Part shown: one piece after another, positions 1-10,492 of the stretch
Numbering within the stretch: the first letter of the stretch is position 1
How the letters are laid out: every line of letters starts with the position of its first letter
NCBI RefSeq assembly: GCF_016545825.1
Contig: NC_052613.1
Coordinates: 7,440,001 to 7,504,000 of the forward strand
Direction: 5' to 3'
DNA: 64,000 nucleotides
Source of the DNA: Eucalyptus grandis
Lineage: Eukaryota > Streptophyta > Magnoliopsida > Myrtales > Myrtaceae
Translations under genes and position numbers: made by a program
Notes under the pieces: model-generated
Told to the model about the DNA's origin: nothing
Seen by the model: only the letters and a program-made list of their open reading frames with translations
The model's database searches: none

Positions 1-1319
1 TGAGAGTGATGGGATGGAGCCTGGCTGTGATCTATCTGGCGCTGGTCCCCAGTTTTGACCTTTGAAAGGGTCCGAAGCTCGAATTGAATCTCGAACGTCC
101 CCGTCAGTCCTCGCAGTTCCCCCACCCCCAGGCCCAGTTTTCTGTCGCTTTCCATCTCTTTCTCTTCCATGTTAAGGGAGAGATCATTTTGGCGGACGGG
201 GGACCAATACTGCTTCTCCCACGTGCTGAAATGAGGGCCACGACGGCTATACTCCGTTCGCGCGCCCGGTCCGCGTGAGCCCAGATCAGGGCAAATGAGG
301 CGGGCCAAGTGGGGGACCTGCCACATGCGACGCCTGCGATATTTAGGAGCGCTCTGAAATGATATCTGAGAAAAGGCGAAGTCCCGTTGTGAATAGGGCC
401 TCTATGCATGAATTTATCCAAATGGTTTGATCGGTCGGTCGGTCGTCTGCAAGACCCACCTAATTTCAAAATTCATGGTCTCAGCCAATCCACGTGGCCT
501 CGAGTCTAACCAAGTATTCGCCATGCGAAAAGTAACATTTTTATGTACATAAATCAATAACATTTGTATTTATGCAATACTGTCTTCACTTCTCCATCCC
601 AACTGGTGTTATCTCTTTTAGGGGCGTTCATACCTCAGTCCAAAATCTGAGAAGTTTCCCTCCTTTGATTCGGCCTAGAAAAAACTGAAAAGAGAAAGCA
701 CCTAATCCGAGAAGTTTCCTGAACATCTTACAAAATATTTTCCGACTGCCTTTGCAAACCAACATGAAGCAGACAATTCTTCTCAAAATATTTAAATGCA
801 AAGAAAGTTATTAGAACTTCATCCAGTTATCAATAAAATATCTTATTTAAATTCTCCAGTCAAATTTGATTTCCTAATTAAAAAGCTTTTTCAAAGGGTG
901 GAATTGTAACACCATAAAAAAAGGGTAAATTACCTACTGCATGGAAAAAGAAAAACTACTCAAATTCATTTACGAAATGCATGCCATGCGCATAGCGGAC
1001 CTCGGGTTTGGTCCTAGTACACTTTCTAAGGGACTGTTGTCTCCTGTAGCCGAAAGTAGCTACTTCTATTGTCATGTCATTTAATGCGACTCGCTTGCCC
1101 TATTATATAGGGACGAATGAGGAGTTAATAAGAGAGGTGTGTGGGTCAAATTTCCCGTCTCCGAACTATAGATTATACTTAGACAGATCCAAAAGAATCG
1201 ACAAGGAAATTCAAGCTAGAAAGCCATGCAAGAAAGCCCATGCCACATTGAAAGTTGCTTTTGACAACATCAGCTCTAACCGCAAAGGAACGACATTTAC
1301 CCTTTTTAACTTGAGTTAA
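1..1319. other. intergenic, no gene recognised
   Basis: No reading frame here looks like a protein. The first 480 bases are GC-richer than what follows and contain a CACGTG core near base 220 and pyrimidine-rich stretches, so they could be the upstream region of a gene lying to the left of the window; that is inference only. From about 480 on the sequence is AT-rich with no repeat structure that I could define. Confidence 0.5.
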
Positions 1320-1900
1320 TGTTACGAAAAATCTCAAATTGATATATTTGTAATGAATTTATTTCAAACTAATATTTTGACTTCCAAAAACTTCAAATGG
1401 GTACACACTTGAAAAATTTATCTCAAAACTTATTTTTTGACTACTAAAAACAAACTTGTATATGTATAACAAATTTATCTTATGTTAAATTATACTAATT
1501 CTCACGAAAAACAACAAACTGGATATACTTGTGACAAATAGAGAGTAAAACCCCAAATTAGTATATTTGTTAATTGTCATATGTTATCTAACTCAATAAT
1601 TTGACTATAAAATGTAAGGCTAATATCACAAAAAACTTAACACCGATGCATTTGTGATAAATTTACCTCAAACTAATCTTTTTACCATCAAAAACTTCAA
1701 ATTGGTACATATTTGACAAATTTACCTCAAACTAAAGCCCTAAATTAGTACACATGTGACAAATTTACCCAATGGTAGTTTATGTTAAATTTAACTATTA
1801 AGTTACTGAATTTGATAACACATAGCAATTTATGAGTATGCCAATTTAGGGTTTGCCCTTCGTTTATCACAAATATACTAGTTTAGAGTTTTTTGCGAAA
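1320..1900. repeat. degenerate AT-rich tandem-like repeat
   Basis: A phrase close to 'acaaatttacctcaaacta' followed by 'ttgac', 'aaaaacttcaaa' and 'ggtacac' returns several times at irregular spacing of roughly 80-100 bases (around 1350, 1440, 1650, 1720). Copies are heavily diverged. There is no coding potential. It looks like an old transposon arm or decayed satellite; I cannot name the family. Confidence 0.5.
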
Positions 1901-1939
1901 AATTAATTTGGGATAAATTTTAAATGGATGTATCGGATT

Positions 1940-2480
1940 TGGAATTTTTTTTTTTTATTGATTTCTTTTTTTTCTTTTCTTTTGTTTTGGCCAGCAAGGG
2001 CTAATAAGGGCAGTGGCCCTAGGTGCTTGTGGCCAATGGGGTTGCAAAGGCCCTACGTGAAGGCCTTCACATCCTCTCTCGTCGATGAGGCTATGATACC
2101 TTGGGCAAGGCCATTGCGACCTAGCTAGCCATGGGCGATGGCACAAAGGCCTTGCTAGTAAGTGACAAGGGCTTGCTAGCCCATGGGTTGTCAACCAAAA
2201 TGAAAGGGCAAAAAAAAAAAAAAAAAAAAAGATAAACACAAAAATAAAATAAAATAAACAAAAAAATTTATAAAAATTCAAAAATTTGTTGAACTATTAT
2301 AAAAATGTCTATGTCAAGATGGCCGATGTCCATATCAACAATTTATAGCCAAAATTGATTTTAGCCGAATGGACTCAATTGACAATATGTGAAAAGGTTT
2401 AAAACTAAATTGACGTAATTGAAAATTTTAGGTAACTTTAAGATTTTTTTGATGTTTTGCCCTTTTATGGGAAGATTGTA
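1940..2480. repeat. dispersed GC-core element (MITE-like, TIR family C)
   Basis: A poly-T run leads into a GC-rich core rich in CAAGG and GGCC words (about 1990-2200), then poly-A and an AT-rich arm containing 'actcaattgacaat' and 'aaaactaaattgacgtaatt'. The same core-plus-arm organisation recurs at 25850-26400 and 46075-47015, and the arm alone at 52360-52790. Short open frames through the core are by-products of GC-rich DNA. Confidence 0.55.
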
Positions 2481-3260
2481 AAATTTGAGATTTAAGGCAT
2501 ACCAAGATAATGAATAGTAATAATAATAATAATAAAAAGTTAATAGTGCAAAGGGAACAGAAGAAAGAAATAAAAAGTATGAAACAAATGGGGTATATTC
2601 CCATTTATAGGCTTATTTATTTATCATACACTTATTGTGAGAGATCAATTATGAAACATTATGTCGTTTTCTCAAATAGGTTCCCATCTATGAGTCTATT
2701 TATTTCTTTGAATAGTTATTTGGAGCGATCAATCCCGACATGTCATGTCGTCATTACATACAATCTCGCTCTGGCTTCACTATAACCAATGCAATAAAGA
2801 GCTAGTGTCAACTCCACATTTTATCAGATGATTAAAGATTGACTGTTGATTCGGACATCCCACGCTCTCTTTTGCAAGAAGATTGTAATTATTTAAGGTT
2901 TAAGGTATGCCAAGATAGAGAATAGTAATAAGAAAGTTAGGGGCGAAAAGAAAACAGAAGAAAGAAATAAAAAGTATAAAACAATGGGGTGTGCTCCCAT
3001 TATAAGTCTATTTATTTGTTATATAGTTATTGTGAGCAATCAATAACATAGTGTCGTTTTCTCAAATAGGTGTGTTCCCATCTATAAGTCTATTTGTTTC
3101 TTCGAATAGTTATTCGGAGGTATCAATTCCGAAACGTCGTGTTGCTTGCTTCATCACATTCAATTCCGCTATGAATTCACTATATATGATGCATTAAAAA
3201 GCTCATATCAGCTAGTTATTCAAAACTTAACCTTCTTTTAGAAGATTAGAGATTGACCAT
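2474..3260 (+). repeat. tandem array, left part (about 2 units)
   Basis: Two units of about 390-430 bases. Each starts with a module reading 'gattgtaa...ttaaggcatacca', then 'agatagagaatagtaataa', runs through 'cccatttataggcttattta', 'ggagcgatcaatcc' and 'gatgca/aataaagagct', and ends near 'gattgaccgttg'. Markers of the form 'ccgaaacgtcgtgt' sit at about 2736 and 3127. The array is cut at 3260 by the LTR-flanked element and resumes at 10493: the broken target phrase 'gattgacc...' / 'ggtcccaacat...' is continuous in the uninterrupted units downstream. Confidence 0.75.
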
Positions 3261-3815
3261 TGTTGCGACCTATCCCTCGGGGGAGGGAACAGGTTTAGGG
3301 GTATTGCCTAAAGAATGGGCTTAAGGCCCATGTTAGGCACGGACTCTCCCAAGCTCTATCCCGCGTGACATTAAGATATTTTTTAGGAATTTTGCACAAA
3401 AGGAGTTGCTACTAGCTTATTGGGGTCGGCTAAAAACCAAGTGAGGCACGGGAGTATACCACACTTTCTACACAACCAGAGAATTAGGGTCAATGACTTG
3501 ATTACACTAATTAACCAATTAGTGCCCTTTTAGTACCTAATCTTGTTCATTTAAAAAGAAATGATTTTTGCCAGGCAGTTTGAATTGATTTTATACTTAT
3601 CCACTAACATGTGAGGTGATCATGCGAGTGTGCAATCATTCAATAATAATCACAGCTATCAATATCCTAATTGCAATAAAATTAAACACATGCAATTAAA
3701 TATAACAAAATATACAAATTAAACATGCAATATAATCAACATGCAAGAACATAAAAGCCTAATTACACTAAAATGGCAATACATAGCAATTCCTAACCAA
3801 ACCTTACAATTTTGG
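3261..3815 (+). repeat. left long direct repeat (5' LTR-like)
   Basis: Shares the string 'ggggtattgcctaaag', the phrase 'gcacgggagtataccacact', 'tgcaatcattcaataataat' and the end 'tacaattttgg' with 9935-10492. Differences are mostly single-base changes, so insertion is not very recent. After 3815 the two copies diverge completely. Confidence 0.75.
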
Positions 3816-4435
3816 ATTTTCGAATTTTTAAAATTAATTCTTTTTAATAATTATAAAATATATTTATTATTATTATTTTTTTGGGGTCGGATTCGGTCGA
3901 CCCAACTCGGGTTCAACCGGGATTGAGTTCGGCCTAGTCGTGGCGGGTCGCCCAGCCCGCCGAGGTCCAGCCGGTTGGGTTAGGGCTCGACCACTCCTAG
4001 TCGAGCCTCCATAGCCCGACTTGGGCTCGAGAGCCGAGCCCAAGTGGAAATGAGAGCCGAGTGGGCCAGATTTGTGATCTGGCCCACTCACCTAGCACCC
4101 TTGGTCATGAATACTTAGTCGCGACCAAGGGTGCTCGAACAGCGCATGTCGGTGATGGTACCGCAAGGGCCAGGCAAGGAAGGAAAGAAAAAGGTGGGCT
4201 GGGCCAAGGCTAAATCCGGCCCAACCCGACCCCTAAGTTTTAGTTTTTTCTTATTTTTTTAAATTTTAATTTTAATTTTTTAATTTTTTTGTGTGACTAA
4301 TTCCTAACTTTTAATACTATTAAGTCTTAAGTAAAATGACAAAATTTAGGTGTCAACAACTGCCTATCTTTGAATGGGAGCTCGAAGAGGTTCTATTCAA
4401 AAACAAAATACATCTAAATTATTTCGGCGGTAGAG

Positions 4436-5648
4436 AGACCCTAGGGCATAAGCACGCGCCAAGTCGAGCTATGGAAGCGTGTTATGTTAATAAGAAGAAT
4501 AAAGACTCCGAGCTACAGAAGCACACCATGTCATAGGAAGAAAAAGAGAACCCGGGCTACAGAAGCATGCTGTGTCATAAGAATAAGGAAAAACCCTGGT
4601 TATAGAAACACGATGTGTCATAAGAAGAAGGAAAGACCCAGGGCTAAAGAACCACGCTGTGTCATAAGAAGAAAGAAAAGACCCAAAGGCTACAAAAGCA
4701 CTCCGTGTCATAAGAAGAAGAAGAGACCCTAGGCTACAGAAGCACGTTGTGTCATAAGAAGAAGACTCTAGGCTACAGAAGCACGTCGTGTCATAAGAAA
4801 AAGACACTAGACTACAAAAGCACGCCGTGTCATAAGAAGAAGGAAAGACCTCGAGCTACAGAAACACGCCGTGTCATAAGAAAAATGAAAGATCCCGGGC
4901 TACAGAAGTACGCCATGTTATAAAAAGAAGGAAAGACCCCGGGCTATAGAAACATGCCGTGTCATAAAAAGAAGACATTGGACTACAAAAGCACGTCGTG
5001 TCATAAGAAAAAGACCCCGGGCTACAAAAGCACACCGTGTCATAAGAAAAATACCTCGGGTTATAGAAGCACGCCGTTTCATAAGAAGAAGGAAAGACCC
5101 TGAGCTATAGAAGCACGTTGTATCATAAGAAAAAGACCCCAAGCTACAGAAGCACGTCGTGTCATAAGAAAAAGACCCTGGGCTACAAAAGCACACCGTG
5201 TCATAAGAAAAAAACCCGGGCATACGAAGTACGCCATGTCAGAAGAAAAAGACCTCGGGTTACAGAAGCACGCCGTGTCATAAGAAGAAGAAGAGACCTC
5301 AGGCTATAGAAGCACGCCGTGTCATAAGAAGAAAACCCTAAGCTACAGAAGCACGCTGTGTCATAAGAAAAAGACTCTGAATTACAGAAGCACGCCGTGT
5401 CATAAGAAGAAGAGTTCGGGTTATAGAAGCACATCGTATCATAAGAAGAAGAAAAGACCTCAGGCTACAAAAGCATACCGTGTTATAAGAAGAAGACCCT
5501 GGGTTACAAAAGCACCCAGTGTCATAAGAAAAAGACCTCGGGCTACAGAAGCATGCTGTGTTATAAGAAGAAGACCCCGGGTTATAGAAGCACCCCGTGT
5601 CATAAGAAAAAGACCTCATGCTACAAAAGCATGCTGTGTCATAAGAAA
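4436..5648. repeat. minisatellite, about 28 copies of a 39-45 bp unit
   Basis: The unit contains 'gggctacagaagcacg', then 'ccgtgtcataagaagaag' and 'gaaagacccc'. About 28 copies can be counted by the 'gtcataagaa' word between about 4527 and 5640, mostly 39-45 bases apart. Copies vary in length by a few bases, chiefly in the AAGAAG tail. Several open frames cross it on both strands (serine/tyrosine/cysteine-rich on minus, lysine-rich on plus) because the unit lacks stops, not because it is a gene. It lies inside the LTR-flanked element. Confidence 0.85.
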
Positions 5649-5707
5649 AAGGAAAAATGAGGTCTCACCGTGTAACGACGGGTTTCGACCGGGTTGGAAA
5701 TACATGA

Positions 5708-5925
5708 TTTAAGGAAAACCAATGAACCTCTGTAGATGACATAGTTTAAGGTTGACCATGAACCTTTGGAGATGGCATGGTTTAAGGCTGACTATAAACC
5801 TTTGGAGACGACATGGTTTAAGGCTAACCATGAATATTTGAAGACGACATAGTTTAAGGCTGACCATGAACCTTTGGAGATGACATGGTTTAAGGCTAAC
5901 CATGAACTTTTGGTTTTTAGGGAAG
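5708..5925. repeat. second minisatellite, 36-bp unit, 5-6 copies
   Basis: Unit reads approximately 'ctgaccatgaacctttgg' followed by 'agatgacatggtttaagg'. Successive 'tttaagg' words are about 36 bases apart. It starts about 60 bases after the end of the larger minisatellite, inside the same LTR-flanked element, and has an unrelated unit sequence. Confidence 0.8.
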
Positions 5926-8900
5926 CACCCACTAACTCCTTGAAACTACATGGTTTCACTGAGGAATCCTGTCGAACTCAACTTGAGCAAATGTCATTAA
6001 GGACATATTAGCAATATTACAACATTAATTGAACAAGCTAATTAGGCTAAGTTCGACTGTTTAAAAAAAAATTGATGTCAATCAACATCATGTATCGCAA
6101 AATTGTCACCTTGCATGGGGATATATCATTAATCATCAAATTCTCTAGGAGTCAAGTTCTTATCAAAATGGCTACGACCCGTGAAAAAAGCTCATTAAGC
6201 ATGCCAAACTAGAGCTTATTAGTCAGAAAGGATTTCTCACACGCTCTCAATAAAATGGTTGTTTGATCCCATCAATTCGCGTGAGAAGTAACTGAATGTT
6301 GAGGGTATCTCACATAACCCATGTCAAAGGCTTTTAGAAACATTCGCGATGAACACAATCTAATCGATCAAAAAGGTCTTTTGAAAGGACCGCAATATAG
6401 GTTTCATCAAGGGCTTACACAAAAGGATTATTGCTTTTAGGCCAATAAAGGAACATTTGTCGTTATCTTCATCGGGTTTACAAGTCGAGAACTTGGAAGA
6501 TAAAACAATATAGAATTACTTTCACTCCTTCAAGAAATAGCTTCTTAGTGGTATTCACATTTTCACTCAAACCATTCCAATCAGAAGAGACTTTGGAAAA
6601 GGGTTGTAATGTTGGCTTGGGAGAGATTCGAAAGGCTTAAAATTTTGAAAAGGGTTTTTAGGAGTCGGTGATCATCATATCATTGTGACTAGGTCACCCG
6701 ATCTTTCGAAACCATTCAGCTTGTGAACATAGCACATCTTGAAAGTCCCATGGCTAATCATTTCTACATGGGAGCTTTGCTCCTTTTTCTAATTTCCTTT
6801 GCACTTGCGATGATTTTTTTACGCAAGCACTTGGACTTTGATAACTTTTTCATATAAGATGCAGCCTTTTGGCTCTTTTTCTTGATGGACATTGGCCTTG
6901 CTTTTACCAAGCACAATACTTTTTCATGCCCCTAATTTTGTTTAACTTTTTTTTTGCTCTTTGAACTTTTGAACTCTTATGACTTTCAAGATACTTTTCA
7001 CGTTTTCTCGTAACTGTCAGGTCAATTCCTTATGCCTTGCTCCAATGAAGGGAGATGATCACCGCTTGGGATTTAGAAATAAACAATCAGGCCCAAATTG
7101 GTTAAAGCAATGAATATCAGTGTTTGGGTAGAGAAGAAAATGCTCTTCTTCACCTTGGGATGAGTCAAGCTCTAACATCTGAAGCTATCACCAGAAGATT
7201 GATACAAGTGAAAGTAATAGGATCTTTCTTAATCATTCATTTTACAACACGACCGTAACCTCCTATGATGCCCCAATGTAGGGTCGTTCTCGACAGAGGT
7301 ACTTTGAAGGATCATTTTTTTTTCAGCCCAAAGGGTTAGCAAGAGATTAGTGCAATGCTTGGGATTGATGAAGGAAACACTTTTATCATTTCGATCTTTG
7401 TGCTCAATGTGAATGAATCATTCGTCCTAAGAGAGTGTCATTTTTCACTCAACTCTCAAAAGTGTTTGAATGACGTGTTTGGAAATGGCTTACCTTTCTT
7501 CATCCTAAGCACTTCTTGTTTGGCATGGTTAACGTCTCCATTTCACTTTGCCGAGATCATCTAAGTATATCAATCTCCACAGGGAAATTTGATTCAAAAT
7601 GAATAACCCACAAAACGAGAAAACAATTTTTTTTGATAAAAATGATGCTCAAAAAGTTTGTAGAAAGTTTTTTTTTCAATTATTCATTTTTGTGCTTGTC
7701 TCTGGGAAAGCGCAAAAGATTCTTTTTTGTAATGGAAATTCTCTGTTTTTTTTTTTAATAATTTGAGAAGAAGGGTACTTACCTACGGCATGGTGATTCG
7801 GTAACCCTGTAAAGAATGTGAAAGAATATATTAGTGCAAATATCTTTAGGGATTGAAATATTGGAAACGATACATTATTACCCTACAATCTCTTTTATCC
7901 TTTGGGTGCTAACATTTCTTGGATTCACCCTTGTGGATATTTGTTAACTCGACATTACCTTTCACTTGTATTTGCTTTTAAGTGTATGATGTCTTCCTAT
8001 CAAAGGAAAGAAAGAATCATGTCAAAGACTCTATCAAAATGAGCAATTGGAATCGACACAATTTACCCTTCGCAAATTCACCCTTTTGGATACTTGGCAA
8101 CTCTCTTCATTTGTCTCATCATGCAAAGTGAACGAGATCGATGGGCTATTTTGGCACCTAAGGCATTTGCGAATAATGAAACTTCCTAGAACAAAATTCA
8201 ACTTCGTTCCGCCTCTATGGAAAATTGGCGCTGACAAAGCCTCGACGCATGCTTGCTCCTCAAGTTCCATGAGCCTACACTTTTATCTTTGAGAAGGGGC
8301 GGCATAAGTTTTCTCGAAATCATTCTGGAAGGTAGACGTAAAGGTTCGCTTGACACACTTCTGAATTTGTCCTTTTTTTTTTTTTTTTTTTTTAGAAGGA
8401 TGATTTTCACAAAATTGAATTTCCATCATTAAAAAAATGTGAGTCGCGTGATTTACAAAAGTATCCATTGGGTTCGCAATCAAGGCCCAATACGGAAAAC
8501 ATGATTCTTAATGAGGATAAAAACAATGATAAAATACAAGAAACTCTTGTATAAATGAGAGTAACAATCAACTCTTGTCCTAGCTCTAAAATTCATTTCT
8601 TCATGTGGTCAAACACAAGAATCTTCAGGAGTATCACGCCTAACATGCAAAACGACAACGATGTCAATACATGAATGAGAGAAAATGATCTCTCAATGAG
8701 GTCGCTTCTTACAGCAAAATCGAGGCGACAGTACATGCCCCACAATGCTTATTACGGGGTTTTAGTATTTCACCAAGATTTTATCATAAAAGAAGGGGCA
8801 TCATTAAAAGATTGATTGAGGGCTATCAATTGAACGTCCACTCTTATTCTAAAAGTTTCATATGCAAAGTGGCATTGATTTTACTTTTTTTTTTTTTTTT

Positions 8901-9934
8901 TGAAGAGATTGATTTTATGATTTTACTCTCGCAAAAAATGAAGTGACTTCTATTTTGAGAAATCTATACACAAAATGTGATTTGCATTTCAGTCCCAAAA
9001 TTTGAGAAGGAAAGAATTTGATTAAAAATGCAATCTCAACTTATGTGCCCCAATATATAATCACAACTTGCAAGTATTTTTTTTTTAATGTGATTTTAAG
9101 CCCATAACTAGAAATTTAAACAAAATCATATTCTCAACAGTGTCAATTTAAAGTATTTAGAACTTGCATTCAATGCTCACTTATCAAGAGTGACTGCCAA
9201 TTTTTTTCAATTATAGACCTACAACCCTGAGGGCATTTGATTGATTTCGCGAATTTCAAGATGAAAATTCAATACAAAATGAGCAAATAATAAGGAAAAT
9301 GATACTTACAATGGGTGCCGACCTTTGTCTCTGTTTTTTTTTTTTTTAATTACATAGACATGCATATGGAATGTGGTTTAATTTCTACTCTATACGGCTC
9401 AAAATGGAGCCATAAGATCACCGGACCGAACCAACAAGATCGCGGCTAAGTCGTGTTACTCATGACTCCGACTTCGTCAAAAAACTGACCTGTGTCGCGC
9501 GATTGCAGACTAGGGTGGGTATTTTCGACATGAAGAAAGAAATTTCGGGGTAGAGATGGACGACTCATACTACATGATCGTAGTCGGAGTGGCATCCATC
9601 TCGACACCATCCTAAGAAATCCTATGTGCCTTAGGTTTGGTGGCAGGTAGTGTGTGCTATGGCGTAGTGCAATACAAAGGATATATGCACAACAATTTAT
9701 AGGCAAATAACACTTTGTACATAAAAAATAAACCATACATTCATATACCTCCTTGCAAGACAAATGTGAGCAAACCCTCCCCTTTATACCTCCCATTCTG
9801 CAAAAACATTTAACACATTTAATGTTAAGGGCGTACTGGAATCCTCGCTGCCAAACAAAAATATTTTTAAACAAGAATAATTTTGGCCTAAGTCCTCTAA
9901 GGTTTAAAACCAAGCCCCAGCGAAGTCGCCAAGC
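5926..9934. other. interior of LTR-flanked element, non-coding
   Basis: About 4 kb without a protein I can recognise. There are T-rich runs near 8376-8393, 8882-8901 and 9333-9348. Open frames here are short and composition-driven. The stretch just before the right repeat includes 'ccccagcgaagtcgcc', which could be the polypurine/3' end region of the element, but I could not identify a clean polypurine tract. Confidence 0.5.
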
Positions 9935-10492
9935 TGTCGTGACCTACCCCTCGGGGGAGGAAACAAGTTTAGGGGTATTGCCTAAAGGACGAGCTTAAGG
10001 CCCATGATTAGGTGTGGCTCTCCCAAGCTCATACCCTACATGACATTGGGATAATTTTTAGGAATTTTGCACAAAAGGAGTCGCTACTAACCTATTGGGG
10101 TCGGCTAGAAACCAAGTGAGGCACGGGAGTATACCACACTTCCTACGCAACCAGAGAATCTAGGGTCGGGGACTTGATTACACTAATTAACCAATTAGTA
10201 CCATTTCGGTACCTAATCTTGTTCATTTTAAAAGAAATGATTTTTATCAGGCAGTTTGTATTGATTTTATACATATCCACTAATATGTAAGGTGATCATG
10301 CGGGTGTGCAATCATTAAAATAATAATCACAGCTATCAATATCCTAATTGCAGTAAAATTAAACACGTGCAATTAAACGTAACAAAATATACAAATTAAA
10401 CATGCAATATAATCAACATGCAAGCAAATAAAGGCCTAATTACACTAAAATGGCATTACATAGCAATTCCTAACCAAACCCTACAATTTTGG
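9935..10492 (+). repeat. right long direct repeat (3' LTR-like)
   Basis: Begins TGTCGTGACC and runs colinear with 3261-3815, ending 'ctacaattttgg'. Immediately downstream the sequence is 'tcccaacatc...', which continues the array unit interrupted at 3260. Confidence 0.75.

Larger units (their letters stand above)
3261..10492 (+). mobile_element. non-autonomous LTR-type element (LARD-like), 7.2 kb
   Basis: Two direct repeats of about 555 bases bound the element, at 3261-3815 and 9935-10492. Both start TGT(T/C)G and are nearly colinear throughout. The interior has no gag, protease, reverse transcriptase, RNase H or integrase frame; instead it holds two minisatellites (4436-5648 and 5708-5925) and AT-rich non-coding sequence. 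The flanks join two halves of a repeat unit seen intact elsewhere, so this is a genuine insertion. A recognisable tRNA primer-binding site after the left repeat was not seen, no clear target duplication was found, and the end is not a clean CA (a TACA lies 8 bases inside). That organisation matches large retrotransposon derivatives, which rely on proteins from autonomous relatives. Orientation is taken from the TG end of the repeats and is tentative. Confidence 0.7.

Noticed and set aside
4484..5619. Several overlapping open frames of 60-110 codons on both strands in the 4.4-5.6 kb region
   Set aside because: They are readings of the minisatellite unit, which has no stop in some frames. The amino-acid repeats follow the DNA period and shift with unit-length changes.
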